A stretch of DNA of 64,000 nucleotides from Gigaspora margarita (GCA_009809945.1 WTPW01000996.1:90723-154722); one strand, 5' to 3'. Numbered from the stretch's first letter, positions 43,930 to 56,049 are shown. Notes: generated from the letters alone by a model not told the origin. A program made the numbers and translations.

Positions 43930-44160
43930 AAAAAAAAATAAAATCGTTAACGATCTATTATAGTGATTAATATCTATTAATCGTTATATATCATTTCAAT
44001 AAGTACGATTAAAATCGATTAATAGATATATAGTGATTTATATTTTATTTACGCTATATATCGATTATAGATACATATCGGTATAAACTAGTTTATCGAT
44101 ATATATCGTTAATTTTTAATCGATATATATTGATTAATTGTTATATATTGATATGAATCT
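43930..44160. repeat. TATATATCGATTA-rich block
   Basis: Short alternating GATTAATCGATATATATCG words, a counterpart of 42290-42480 across the gap. Confidence 0.45.
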
Positions 44161-44214
44161 ACATAAAAAATTTTCCAATGATTAATTAAAACAAAACAAA
44201 TAGTAGCTGTATTA

Positions 44215-45060
44215 TGATTAGGGGTTGGGTTTAGCAGTGCAAGAGTTAAAAGGCCCTCCTAACCCAAAATTTTGCAAAGAATTTTTTTTGTTAAGAAAAA
44301 GTATAGTTTCTTAGTCAAAATTTTAAGTTAGAAGTAATTTTTTAAAAAAAAATTATTTTGCTTTGATTTTATATTACATCTGATCCTGCATCCTGATTGG
44401 TTGTTCAGGAGTAGTGAAGTATCGCACTTGCGATGAATAATAACTCTCTTTTTTAATATTTAAATAAGCAATCTGATTTAAATTTATATACCTGTTTTTT
44501 GGTTTTTTATAATTTTTTATTAGACTAATTAATAAACAATTACTAATTGATAATAATAATAAGCAAATGAATTAATGAATATTATATAACTAAATGCACA
44601 TTTATTTTAACTAAATGATCAAACCAAATATAAGAATAGTGTTTATAAATGCTTTTATTATCTGAACTTGATAGTTCTCAAATATTTTCTAGAAAGAATT
44701 TATACAACACAGATGCGATGTTGTCGCATCTGTTGCAGATCATAAGATCATGTGTAATATAAAATCAAACCAACTAAAATAAACCATTTTTTGTTGGTTA
44801 GGGTGAGCTAAGAGTATTGTGTAGGCGGGGGAGGGGTGTTTTATAGTAAAATTTTGCAAGGAATTTTTTTTGTTAAAACTCGAAAAGTAGTTTCATATAC
44901 TAAATTTTGAGTTATGACCGATTTTTGACAAACGAATGTTTTGTTTTGAAATTTTCTGATTGTGCTACATTACACGTGATTTAAATTTTGATTGGTCGAT
45001 CATGTAAAAGCGACATATAAGTTATGTCGCACTATGCGATGAATAAATGTACTCTATTTT
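44215..45060. repeat. Two tandem copies of the TTAGRG-headed family
   Basis: Copy a (44215-44455) and copy b (44800-45055) share TTAGGGTT/GGTTAGGG heads, TTTTGCAAAGAATTTTTTTTGTTAA and ends GATTGGTTG..CGCACTTGCGATGAATAA. Between them is a perfect small hairpin GATGCGATGTTGTCGCATC (44713-44731). Non-coding. Confidence 0.55.
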
Positions 45061-45419
45061 CTAATATAATTTGTATCATTTAGACAATTAGATAATTTTA
45101 AATAAATATAAATCTTAAAATTTAACTAGTTAAAATAATTATATAGAAATAAAAGTAATTGCAGCTCTATGTTAATCATGATTACAATTCTTTTAGCAAA
45201 TTAGATTATTTAGAACCATATTAAGAAAGAGGAATTTAAAATAATAAAAATTTTTAAAAAATAGTACTATTAGCAATTTATTGTTAAGAAATAGTTTGTT
45301 AGAAAAATAATAATAAAGCAAATTAAATTTTATAAAAAAATCAGGATTAAATATTAAATTTTTCTAAATAATAATAAGTTTTATAAAGTTATACAATATT
45401 ATTTTTAGAAAAAATGTGC

Positions 45420-45660
45420 TTGTCACCAGTAGTGCAGTAACCAGATTTGGGTTAGAGTTAAATTTAGAGTTAAAAGTAGATTTATTATATAATAAAACGC
45501 CTCAAGAACCATTTTTTGCTAGTTACAAACAATGGTTTCATGGTTATAATTTTAAGTTATTGTGATTTGTAATTTTTTTGAATTCTCTTGTCATACCTAA
45601 TCTTGCAATTTGATTGGCTCAGAACTGTCACTACCAGTTCCAAATAGATTTACCCTTATT
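45420..45660. repeat. TTAGRG-headed family, further copy
   Basis: GGGTTAGAGTTAAATTTAGAG, GTTACAAACAATGGTTTC and GATTGGCTCAGAACTGTCACT follow the same order as 11998-12240. Confidence 0.5.
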
Positions 45661-45914
45661 TTTAAACTATATTTGCTTAAAATTTTTAAAAATATTTACA
45701 ATTTTTTAAATAAAATAAAATTTTATTAAGAACATAGAGTATACTATATTTTTTTTAAGGGAATATAAATTTATCACACATGTGACATGTCGCACCCCTG
45801 TGATTTGATCAAGCAAATTGCTTAATTTTGTAGGCAAAAAAATTTTTTTTAAAATTAAAGTTTTTACTTAATAAAGTGTAAAATATATATATAATAGTAT
45901 ATTATATAATGTAA

Positions 45915-46395
45915 AATTTTATCCTGAACAACCTTTTCTAAGTTAAAAAGATAGATTTTCTTAGTAAAATAAGATGTTTTATAAGAAAAAACAAAAATTT
46001 TAAAAGTTAGCATATATAAAACTTTTTTTACTAAAATCATCTATCTTTTAACTTAAAAAAAGTTGTTTAGCATAAAATTTACATATAATACTTAAACATA
46101 AATATAGATTAAATTAGTAAAAAAAAAAAGTTTTATATGTACTAATATTGAAAATTTTTGTTTTTCTTATAAAATGTCTTTTTTTACTAAGATAATCTAT
46201 GTTCATAACTTAGAAAAAGTTGTTCAGAATAAAATTTTATACTATATATTTTGTTATCGCTTATTTATTTTTATATTTTACTAGTAAAATTTTTAGTTTT
46301 TTAAAAAAATTTTCTGCCTACAAAATTGAGTAATATTTGATTGGTCGAATTACAGGGTGCAACATGTCACAGGTGCGGCAAATTTCTATTCCCTT
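45915..46395. repeat. Dispersed AT-rich inverted-repeat family, copy 2
   Basis: Closely matches 498-965 over its whole length, including CTTAAACATAAATATAGATT and the right part GGGTGCAACATGTCACAGGTGC. Confidence 0.65.
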
Positions 46396-46900
46396 TTTTT
46401 AAATATATTTTATAAACTTTTTAAGAAAATTTTTTAAAATTATTTATAAAACTATACTATTCAGTGCCTTATGCACTTTGTGTTTTCTATTTTTAATATC
46501 TTGAAATTTTACTAGAATAACTTTTGTTGTACTTCTAACAAAAATAGGGTTCTCACAATTTTGTATTAATTTTGATTCTAATTCTAACTTCAATCTAACT
46601 TTAAATAAAATTAATTATTAATACATTAGAGAATACAAAGTACATAGGTGAACTATTTAAATTATTTCTATTATTAAAGTTTGAAGTGTTTGTTTTAAAA
46701 TTTTTATTATAAAATTTTTTAAAAAATAACTAATTTTTATTTGGAGTAATATCACCTGATGTTCTAAAATTTTTATTAAAAAATAAGTTTTATTAAAGTT
46801 GGAGTTAGGTTAGCTTTAATTAGAATAGAAGGCTTTATATACTTTACAGAAACTAGTACTTTTTTTTAGATGAGTTTAAGATAGTTTAAGATAATATTAA
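46396..46900. other. AT-rich stretch without gene
   Basis: No ORF, repeat border or RNA gene identified. Confidence 0.35.
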
Positions 46901-47290
46901 AGTTATTAATATTATTTTTTTTATAATTAAAAGATTATTTTAAGATTTAAAATCTAAAAATAATAATATTATTATAGTTTAATAATTATAAATTATTATA
47001 AGATAATTATANNATTATTGGTTAAGATTATTTTAAGATGTTTTTAAGATTTTACTAAGATTTTTTTAAGATGATAATAAGATTATTTTAAGATTATTTT
47101 AAGATTACTATAAGATTATTTTAAGATTATTTTAAGATGGTTTTAAGATTATTATAAGATAAGATTATTATAAGATTATTTTAAGATTATTATAAGATTA
47201 TTAGAAGTATCATAAGATTATTATAAGATATAATTTTGATAATTTTATTATAATCTTTAAGATTATAATAAATCAATGGAAAAAAATTAG
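46901..47290. repeat. AAGATTATTTT irregular tandem array
   Basis: About 20 imperfect units of AAGATTATTWT(A) between 47018 and 47240, with an inverse-leaning flank (AATAATATTATT). Two N at 47012-47013 show assembly difficulty. Confidence 0.75.
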
Positions 47291-48039
47291 GTAGTTTCTG
47301 TAAAGTATACAAAATTTAATGAGAAATACTTTTGCTAAGATGCCAAAGTATAATTCTCATAATAAAATTTTAATTTGTAATTTGCAAATAAGAGAAAGAT
47401 GATTGATAATTAGTGGGTACATTTTATATCAAAACAATTAATACTCATAATTTGAAACCAATTTTAAAATTTCTCAATTTTGCCAAATTAATAGTTTTTG
47501 TATTTTTATAAAAATTGTAAAGGCAATTTTTTTTCTAATAGTGGTGAGATCATTACAATTGACCCAATAGATAATAAGAATTGTTTTTTTTAGTCTTTTT
47601 AATTTTATAAAATTTTTTTACAGATTTTGCAAAAAAAATTCCATATAATTATAAAGACAAAATAATAATATATTGTAATCTATTAGATCAATTTTGAAGA
47701 TTTTGTTATTATTGGAAAGAGAAAAAATGTCTTAACAATTTTTATAGAAGCGCAAAAGATATTAGCATAGCAGAAATCAAAAAATTTTAAAATTGGCTTC
47801 AAATTATAGGTATTAATTATTTTAATATAAAATGCACTCTGCCAATCATTAATCAAATTCTTTTTATTACTCATGGATTATAAATTAAATTATTAAAGTT
47901 TTTTGGAGGTTTTTTTCTTTGCTTTGTTTTGATTATACAAGATTCAAAGACCTAATTGGTTTTTGTACAACTAGGTAATGTCACCTTAGATAAAAATTAG
48001 CAACATTTAAATATTTTAATTTTTTTAAATTTTGTATTT
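47291..48039. other. AT-rich stretch without gene
   Basis: The 63-codon minus ORF at 47683-47874 has only A/T-biased composition. Nothing defined. Confidence 0.35.
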
Positions 48040-48260
48040 TTCTTTTTTTTTTTTAATGTTAAGGTAACCACTTAGATATCCTGGCACTTTATTGGTACAA
48101 ACGGATTGGCTTGGTCTAAGGACTAAGCTACATATCATATTTGTATAATGAGAGTACAACCAGCTACTTACACTTTTGGTATCATTTTACACTAGCTGCC
48201 ATACCTACAACCCAACTATGGAATTGTCTATTTAAACCCTCTGGTTTCTACCCATGTTCT
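48040..48260 (-). mobile_element. SINE fragment (3' part)
   Basis: T run (48041-48054), then GAGTACAACCAGCTACTTACAC..CTAGCTGCCATACCTACAACCC..TTTAAACCCTCTGG, the SINE 3' body in reverse. Confidence 0.6.
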
Positions 48261-49312
48261 ATGTTCCTTCCAATATATCCTTTTCGAGAATTTACTATGA
48301 AAAATACTCTAAGGCTTTAGCCAAACACTTTATAAAGGGTATTTGCCCCTGTGGTAAACAGTGTTATAAATTCAAAAAATTTTTATTTGTGCAGACACAA
48401 AAAAAATCTCAAAAAAAAATTATGCGCATGTTATATATATGGAGAGCCCCGATATATGCACAAATTTAAAACTATGTGTGCTGTGCCTATAATTTGGGGT
48501 GAAATTCATTTTCAAATTTTTTAATTTTAACAATAATTTCAACAATAATTTCAACATTTTTAATATGTCTATAAATTAAATCTAAAACAATTATTGTATT
48601 TGATTTAGCTTAGTTTTAATTAATTTTTGGTATAAATTAAATTAATTTTTAGAATATTTCTAACTATAACCAGTGGTGACTGTCACCACCCTTTTGTGTA
48701 ACCCAAAAATGGCATTATCATTATGCAAATTTTACATACAACAATAGCATATTTTACATCATTTCGCATAATTTTTATTAGATCTCACTATTCCATCAGT
48801 TACACGCAACTAAACACACTCATACACAACTTATTATAAAACAAATCACTTTGTGTTGCTTCGCTTGCGCTCAGCAACACCTACAGGGATCGCTTCGCTC
48901 ACTCTGTTATCACTTCGCTACAGCTATCACCTTCACTTTGCTTATTTTCCTAACCCTATCATGCCTAACCCTATCATGAAAAACAACTATATTAGCATTC
49001 ACACTAACTCTAACTATCGAAAAGGAAATATATATAGAAGTTTGAAGTATTCACACTAACTCTATCATTCGAAAAGGGAAATACTTATAAGAATTAGAGT
49101 TCTATCTTAGTAATATGAGATTTGATATTGAATTAAATATAGAATTTGAATCAAGTATCAATAAGAGCTCTAAAGAAGAGAGAACTATGTGTAAGTAGAT
49201 AAATATCTGTAAATATAAAAAACAATTTTCACCAATACTTATCTGACGCCATGTAATAATGTTATAGTGCTTTGCATTTCACTCAAATGTACATCACATA
49301 ATTTCACCATTA
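48261..49312. other. Repeat debris, no gene
   Basis: 48420-48490 is a reverse copy of the 12924 element's subterminal block (GGCACAGCACACATA in inverse). 48676-48692 is a perfect palindrome GTGGTGACTGTCACCAC. 48850-48950 is GC-richer (CTTCGCTTGCGCTCAGC, CGCTTCGCTCACTCTG), then direct repeats CACTAACTCTATC near 49000-49070. No credible ORF. Confidence 0.4.
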
Positions 49313-49645
49313 TTATCTGTCTTTAACCTTTTTCAATGTAAAGAGAAGCCTTAGCTTTGCATAATTATTGAGATATGCTTCAGCTAAGTCCCATAACAGC
49401 TCAAGGTCCTGTTTACCATCTAATTCTACATCCCCTAACACATTTACTGCTTCGAAATATCTAATTTCACCCAGTTTCGATCAGAGAACAATTTGAACAT
49501 TCTGAAAGGTTTGTATTTAAAAAAAAATATTAGAAAGTAACCAATTTGCAGTCAAATGCATTTATAAAAGAATAATACTACGCCTCACCTTCATAACTTT
49601 ATTTGTAAATGCGTCACTAGAGATATAATTAAAAGACATAAGAAG
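49313..49645 (-). pseudogene. Spliced coding fragment of unknown function
   Basis: On the minus strand an upstream piece ending SSDAFTNKVMK (5' splice site AAG|GTGAGG at 49588) joins across an 87-bp GT-AG intron (49588-49502, acceptor CTTTCAG) in phase to NVQIVL, a TGA (49481-49483), then a 55-codon stretch ending in TAA (49313-49315). The downstream stretch has non-repetitive, helix-prone composition (LELLWDLAEAYLNN). The stop is one transition from CGA or TGG. I do not recognise the family. Upstream exons are not evident, so it looks like the 3' end of a decayed gene or transposon gene. Confidence 0.4.
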
Positions 49646-49689
49646 AAAGCACCAACTTTAAAGAAATATAGCAATTAAAATGTGAGACA

Positions 49690-50110
49690 AGTAATGGAAG
49701 AAACACAATTCGTCACTAAGAGATAAAAAAAACACATACGCAGTAAAAAAAATTAGTAAAAGAATTAAGCGAGAAGCGATCATGGCAATTCAACATCATA
49801 ATGTGAAAAGTATTATTAATACGACACGTCGTAAAGCAACAAATAATACAACAGTAACAGAAAAAATATTATAATGGAAAAAATACAATACCAAATGATA
49901 AGTAACAGAGACGTGGATACAGTAAATCAGTATATGCAAGCGTGCTTACTGTAATTCAGTGAGAAATATTTTAGCACGACACGTCGCTAAAGGACAAAGA
50001 ATAAAACTGCAACAATAATAAGGAAGGTAACAGAAGAGATATGTTAGTGAAAGGGTAAGTAATATGAATGTAATTGCAGTAAATTAGAGCAATGTAAGTA
50101 ATAATAAATT
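49690..50110. repeat. Diverged tandem duplication (~180 bp)
   Basis: ACGACACGTCG (49820 and 49978), CAGTAACAGA/GGTAACAGAAGA and CGTGGATACAGTAAATCAG-like words repeat at ~160-190 bp spacing. Non-coding and rather degraded. Confidence 0.35.
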
Positions 50111-50384
50111 TTTATAAAATAAAGAAGTTAAGTTAACTATTGTAAAACACGATCATGTATTGTACGTATATCTAGTATCTCACGTGTCTATAGTGATCAT
50201 CACCATGGGTTATTTTAATAATTATTCTAATTTTTAATATTGAAAAACTAATTTTACCAATTTCATAATCAAATAATTTCAACAATTTTAACAAAAACTT
50301 CTTATTAAAAAGAGTAATTTTACCCTATCTATAGCTGTGCCTACTGCATAAATCCAATTTACATTACTGGTGGTAACCCTATAG

Positions 50385-50676
50385 CAGTGTTGTATGTTTT
50401 GGCTGTCTATAGCCTTTTTTGGCTTGTTCACGTCCAAAATTGTTCAAACATCCAAGATTGTTCAAAGTTTGTTCAGGCTTTAATAATTAAAAATCTATAT
50501 AAAAAATATATAACTATATATTTTTTTTAGATGCTGAACACATTCTAGTTAAAATTAAAATAGGTTATCATAATAAAATTTTAAGTAATTTTACTTTATT
50601 TAATTGTCCAAAATTGTTCAAAATTGTTCAAATTATTGTCCAAATCATTGTACAAAGCTGTTCCATAACAACACTG
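50385..50676. mobile_element. 292-bp hAT-type MITE with TTGTTCAAA boxes
   Basis: The ends CAGTGTTGTATG and inverse CATAACAACACTG match for 9 bp. CCTATAG borders both sides (50378-50384 and 50677-50683), a 7-bp duplication where hATs usually show 8. Subterminal ATTGTTCAAA boxes occur three to four times per side, typical of transposase-binding repeats. Confidence 0.7.
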
Positions 50677-50683
50677 CCTATAG

Positions 50684-51765
50684 AGCAGTACCTGTCCTAC
50701 TCAAGTATTCATTTACACTTTTAGTAATATGCATATTTACCAAGGCAGACCACTTGTAGTTAGAGTTTTCTAACTACATTCATTACTTACTTCTTGCTCT
50801 TGTGAAGTTTCCCAACTCTAGCACTGGTTAGTTACTTTTTTGGTTTCTTCTCTTAGCCACATTCCTACTTCCAATCCTAAGACCTAAAAGGGTTGGTTAG
50901 CTTGGCATTAGGATGCCATATAGTCTCTCTCTTCTTAGTACATGCTTCAGTAACTCATGTTTTTTTCCTCTTGTATAATTCCAGTGGTCTGATTGGTAGG
51001 GTTCTCCAACTCTTTTTATCGTTGGCTACTTCTGGTTAGTCATTATCCAAGATCCATTTTTCTAGCACTATCAAAAGTTGGATACTTCTTTACTCTGGTC
51101 TTCTTGCCAAGCAGGTTCCTCTGCTAATTCCTGGAGTTTGTACTGTAAATTCTCGAAATAGCAGGCAGGGGCGTTATTTCGAAAATCGTGCCCCCTAAAA
51201 ATCGCATAGGTGGTTTCGAAATAACGCCCATGCGCGTCCCAAAATAGCGCGCACCTTTGGTGAATATGGATATTTTATTGAAGCGAAAAAAGGCTTTTGT
51301 AGTATTTTTTTTATTAAATATCAGAATACAAAACTCTGATATGCACGCAAAATATAGCATATCGGTAGCATATCAGAAGTCTTGTATCCGATATTTACCT
51401 GATACTTATATATTCGACCTGTTTATTTCCAGAATTAATACTTTGCCTCGAAATAACGCCCATGCGCGTATTCGAAATAACGCGCATATAGTCAAAATAG
51501 CGCGCCCCTGCCCGCTATTTCGAGAATTTACGGTATATTTTTTTTTTCTTCATGTAATATTACACAATTCAGTTAGCTCCCAATAACTTGGTATAACCTG
51601 AGTTACAAATTGATGATCCAATTAGTTGAAGCACAGATCAGTTTTGTAATCAGATACAGTTTTCGAAAATGTCTTCAGTAAGATTTGAACTTAGCACCTG
51701 TCACTTAGAGAGTGACAGCAACCCAACTTTGCTATATTCACATTCTATCTTGTATATTTCTATTT
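50684..51765 (-). mobile_element. Long SINE copy with tRNA-like head, interrupted
   Basis: The reverse-strand head lies at 51650-51760: A-box-like TAGCAAAGTTGGG (inverse of 51722-51734) and B-box AAGTTCAAATCTT (51681-51693). The 3' body at 50684-50760 matches GGACAGGTACTGCTC of the 38325 copy. It is split by the element at 51143-51533, and its 3' end by 50385-50676. Confidence 0.6.
51143..51533. mobile_element. TA-flanked element with CGAAATAACGC array
   Basis: The ends CTGTAAATTCTCGAAATAGC and GCTATTTCGAGAATTTACGG are inverse, with TA outside each. Subterminal CGAAATAACGCSCATGCGCG boxes repeat four to five times, giving a CpG-rich island in AT-rich DNA. ORFs at 51124-51360 and 51257-51586 only read through these arrays. 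Confidence 0.75.
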
Positions 51766-51868
51766 ATAAAAAATTTGCCAAAAATTGGTAAATAATTTTT
51801 TTTGTCTAAAAATTTTTTTAAATTTGTCTATTTTTTTCCCTCTTTGATAGTTTTACTAGTACTTATTA

Positions 51869-52035
51869 GAGAGTGTACCATTTATTATATAATATTTTTT
51901 ACTTAGTAGCTACTCTCATCCATATATAGTGTAATCATATTATCAAATTTGGATTAATTAATAGAATATATAAATGTGATTACTACCTCTAACCATATAT
52001 TTATAGTAAAAATTATATAATAAATGGTATGCCCC
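51869..52035. mobile_element. Tourist-like MITE, copy 3 (TSD TTA)
   Basis: 167 bp, GAGTGTACCATTTATTATAT ... ATATAATAAATGGTATGCCC, flanked by TTA (51866-51868, 52036-52038). Confidence 0.85.
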
Positions 52036-52039
52036 TTAA

Positions 52040-52520
52040 AAATAATTTAATTAATTTATATACAATAAACTAATTTATTAACTATTGTTAAACCTTAAAG
52101 TGCAAGTCTGACTTTATCTGGCTATTTTAATGGTACCCAACTATGACTTGTTGCACTAAACTATATGATTTAGAACTTTTGACAAACTATTAAATTATGT
52201 ACCTAGATTGATTATAAAATTGCTTACTAATTCTATTGATTTAGTAGCAATTTTACTTTTAAAACCTAACTTTTTTTTTCTTAGCTAACTTTAGTTTTCT
52301 TTCTTGACTTCTTTACATTAGATTACTTTTCAAAGTTTCTTTTCTATTATTGTTTTTAATTTTTTGTTGTTCTTCAAACTTCTTTTTTTCTTTTTCCTAT
52401 ATATATTACTATTTTTTTTTCATACTATAGTTCACTTGCAATGCTCTTGTAAGATAATTTTATAAAATATATTCTATCTAATTATAAAAAACCTTCTATT
52501 ATTTTTTTTACAAGTAATCT
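52040..52520. other. T-rich stretch without gene
   Basis: Pyrimidine-rich (CTTTTTTTCTTTTTCC) with no ORF or repeat border. Confidence 0.35.
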
Positions 52521-52521
52521 C

Positions 52522-52890
52522 CACAGGTTGAAATAAGGCAAATCAGGTTCAAATCAGTATTACAAAATCCTGATATGAATCTGATTTGAAACAGATATTT
52601 GGCGCAAATAGGATACCATTAGGATTCAATTCAGATTCATATCATCATTCAAGACATATCGGCAAACTGATAGCTCAATAGGACAATCGATAGAACTATC
52701 AAAATTTTATCTAATAGCTCTATCAATTTATCTATTGAGCTATCGGTTTCTGATATGTCTTGAATGCCGATATGAATCTGAATTGTATCCTAATGGTATC
52801 CTATTTGCGCCAAATATCTGTTTCAAATCAGATTCATATCAGGATTTTGTGATACTGATTTGAACCCAATTTGCCTTATTTCGACCTGTG
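52522..52890. mobile_element. 369-bp hairpin element
   Basis: CACAGGTTGAAATAAGGCAA and its inverse TTGCCTTATTTCGACCTGTG open arms of ~170 bp that pair with few mismatches to the centre near 52705. Flanking CTC on both sides may be a 3-bp duplication. No ORF. Confidence 0.75.
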
Positions 52891-52959
52891 CTCTTTAGTT
52901 CCAATTTCATAAGGTTTTAATAAACTTTTGAAGGAATTAAGCTCTTGCATATAGCTAGA

Positions 52960-53594
52960 TAGGGTTTAGGACATAGGACATGGGGCATGCCTATATAGGC
53001 ATGCCTGAAATCAAAAAGCAGCCATAAATTTTTGTGCAACAATACATCACATGACAAATAATTGACCAATCAAAAATTAGAACTAGACGAATATAAATTT
53101 TTAATAAATCATCTATTTATTTATACAACTTGTTAGAAAAAACTTTGTATCAATTAATAATAAAGGTGCATTCTTTTTTTTTACATCTTTGAAATATATT
53201 AAATGCTAACACTTTGACAAACTCATCAGGCAAATGATGCACTCTAAAACAAGATTATTTTGTTAGTTACCAAACATTGCATTTTCTTGGTTTCATAAAC
53301 GTACTATAATCAAATATGATATGACCTGCCTATAAAGAATGAGAGTTAGAAAATCAAGAAAATTTGTACATAAAAATATTACAATTCAATAAAATTATGA
53401 CTGTACCTTTTCAAATAAAGATATGACTAAATGTTCAACATATATTCCCATGATTTATGAAATTTGATTGGCTAATTAACGGTCACTCATTACATGTTTC
53501 TGAATGGGTATGCTTATGGGCATAGAGAGCATGCCTCGATTCAAGGCATGCTCATAAAGGCATGCCCAATTTTTTACCTGTGCCCTAAACCCTA
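52960..53594. mobile_element. 635-bp hAT-type MITE with GGCATGCC boxes
   Basis: TAGGGTTTAGGACA and inverse TAGGGTTTAGGGCA define the ends. TAGCTAGA (52952-52959) and TAGCCAGA (53595-53602) are an 8-bp duplication with one mismatch. Next to each end are two to three GGCATGCC boxes. No transposase. Confidence 0.8.
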
Positions 53595-53599
53595 TAGCC

Positions 53600-54590
53600 A
53601 GAGGTCTAATATGATAAATATATTCAAATATTTACTATATATTTGAATATTCAAATATTTAATTTTTTCACTAAATAAATATTTGAATATTTAAAATCTT
53701 CACTAATATATTTATTGAATATAATTTTTTTAAAAAATAAAAATTTTGAGATTATATAATCAAATATGATTGGCTAATTTTGTATAATGAATTCTAATTG
53801 GTTAAAAAAATATATACCTAATTTTTTTATATTTTAAATATCAAAATTTTGAATATATATAAACTTTCAAGTATTACAACTTTTTATAATTATAAATTAA
53901 ATAAATATCTACTTTAATTGATAATCTATTTCTGAATGAGTGAGCTATACATAGTAAATTGCAACATGCAGGTCTATATGATTTACTATATAAAATTGCT
54001 AAACTACAAATGCCACTTCATACAAAGTAAAGTCATTTTTCTACTAAGTAAATATACCTTCAATTTCTAATTAAACTTGTAGAGCATTATTTTTTGATTT
54101 TAATATAGTAGTATCATTAAAATCTGTTTAGTAAATGCAAAAATATTGTTGTAAAATGATTTGCTAACTAATATAAACAAACTATTGTTTACATTAAATG
54201 GCATTTTTAACTATAGTAAATCTCATAGTCATGTGTATTACAATTTATTATATATGATTATATATAGTTTTTTTATTTGAAAACAGATTATCAATTAATA
54301 GAATTGTGCTTTAAATAAAAATAACAAATCTGTTAAAGAGATTTTTGTCAAAATAATTTGTTCTTGAATTATAAATATTGGATATTTTTTGCTATCTAGT
54401 ATATATCTGATATATATTTAATATTCTCAATAAATATTTGAATATTTATCAAAATTTTTGAATGAATATTCGAATATTAACAAGATTGACCAAATAAATA
54501 CTTGAATTCTTATTTTTGAATAATTAAGACCTCTATATATAGTTTTTCAAATTTTATACTTCTTAGAGGGCATCCGTAAACAAGGTTATG
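53600..54590. other. AT-rich repeat debris
   Basis: ATATTTGAATATTTAAAT arrays (53620-53720, 54400-54520) and a diverged hairpin-family fragment (54030-54240, TTGTAGAGCATT, AAACAAACTATTGTTTACAT). No gene. Confidence 0.4.
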
Positions 54591-54693
54591 TACCCCTACA
54601 TAGTAGCTCTTGACCCCCCTAGACTATATAAAAAAAAAATTTTAAAAATCTGTATGTTTATATATAAAATTTTACAAAACTTGGATATATTAT

Positions 54694-54793
54694 GACCCAG
54701 TAATTCAATCTGGATGATTTTGGTATCATTCGATTCGTCTATATGAGACGAATCCAATGGTACCAAAAACATCCAGATTTGGATCACTGGATC
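54694..54793. repeat. 100-bp hairpin element, copy 1
   Basis: GACCCAGTAATTCAATCTGG pairs with CCAGATTTGGATCACTGGATC, and GATTCGTCT/AGACGAATC closes the centre. A second copy follows at 54879-54979. Confidence 0.65.
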
Positions 54794-54878
54794 AAGCGTT
54801 ATTCACAAAAAAACTATTGATTTTATAGTAATTTTATAAAAAAACAGAATAACCAATAGTATTTTGTTAATAAAACAT

Positions 54879-54979
54879 GATCCAGTAATCTATATCAAAT
54901 AGTTTTTATACCATTCGAATCCTCTTCTCGAAATGATTCGAATGGTACCAAAATCATCCAATTTGAACATTTGCATCAA
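54879..54979. repeat. 100-bp hairpin element, copy 2
   Basis: Same layout as copy 1, with centre CATTCGAATCCTCTTCTCG / CGAAATGATTCGAATGG. The two units start 185 bp apart, so the region was probably duplicated in tandem. Confidence 0.6.
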
Positions 54980-55161
54980 GTTTTAGACAAATTTTTATAA
55001 AAAAATTATGTTATATTTTTTTAACCTTTCCCTACTTATTGGAAAAAATATTATATTTTGGTGGACCCCCAAACATAACATTATTTATGGATGCCCCCTT
55101 ATCAATATTACTTCCCATCAATGTAGAGAGTCTTTTGATATAGATTCTTTTTGTTTTTCTT

Positions 55162-55990
55162 TTAATAAATATGATACAATAGGCCCAAAGCTTCTATTTG
55201 TATCTGTATATCTTCATTAGCTTGGCATTTTACCAGATGTTTCATATTCTCTGTTTTTTTCAGTTCACAACCAATACAGCATGCTGACTTGTATAAATTG
55301 GGCTTTCTGCATTTAAGTATTTCTAATACCAATTGGCTTTCTAAAATATATTTGATTAAAAAGAACTTTTTGTTACTTTTCCTTAATGAGTTACAAGCTA
55401 TTCTTTTGAACTTTTTTAATTGATTCAGAAGAACTTTCAATAAAAACTTTTTTCTGTAGTCTTAGGTTCTAATTTTTTAAATAACTCTAACAAGATCCAT
55501 TTGGTTTAGCTTCTGCATTATTTACTGCTTTAATAAAAACTCTTAATAGCATTTCTATTCTGCATTCTTGCTAAAAGAGTGTGAAGGCATGTGTTTTATT
55601 GAGTATTAAATTAGTATTTATATAGCTTTTTTCCTTTTTACCCTCTTTAGCTAATTTGTCTGTAAGCTCATTCTACTTATTGCCTTTATATGCCTGTACC
55701 TTGACTAAACAAAATTGATATTTTTTTGTTAATAAGTTTTTTATGCTAGCAATTATAAAAGAACTCTTGCTTTTAAGGATTTGCTTGTCTAACAAGTATG
55801 CAAACCCTTCTTTAATACAATTAATTGCTTTATTACTATCTGTTAAGATCTTGACTTTTTTTTTACTTGGAGTTATAAGCAGAACAGTTCATATTGCAGT
55901 TAATTTTGCATGCAAAAATGACAACTATTCTAAAAGTCAATTTAGAAAATAGATTTATAAAATTATTAGAATTATGTTTGATAAATAAAA
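55162..55990 (-). pseudogene. RNase H and CCHC end of a second LINE type
   Basis: The minus-strand frames give an RNase H signature: AKLTAI (second acidic motif region), KILTDSNKAI (catalytic TDS) and KVQAYKGNK...NELTDKLAKEG (the KxHxG..N..AD-like end), with stops between. Further on, 55440-55162, comes a basic segment with a CxxC-x9-HxxxC knuckle (CIGC..MKHLVKC). The order matches the C-terminus of the 13.6-21.4 kb LINE, but the sequence is clearly different, so this is another family. Stops such as TGA after LTAI and TAG after GNK leave it dead. Confidence 0.7.
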
Positions 55991-56049
55991 CTAAAGAAGA
56001 AACTATAAAAGCATTGACAGTTCATAGTTATATCTTTAGCTCAAAAAAG

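Noticed and set aside
48254..48469. 71-codon ORF with CPCGKQC motif
   Set aside because: Spans the border of a SINE fragment and a hAT-type subterminal fragment; the Cys cluster appears fortuitous.
51124..51586. Overlapping ORFs of 78 and 109 codons
   Set aside because: They read through the inverted CGAAATAACGC arrays of a TA-flanked element.
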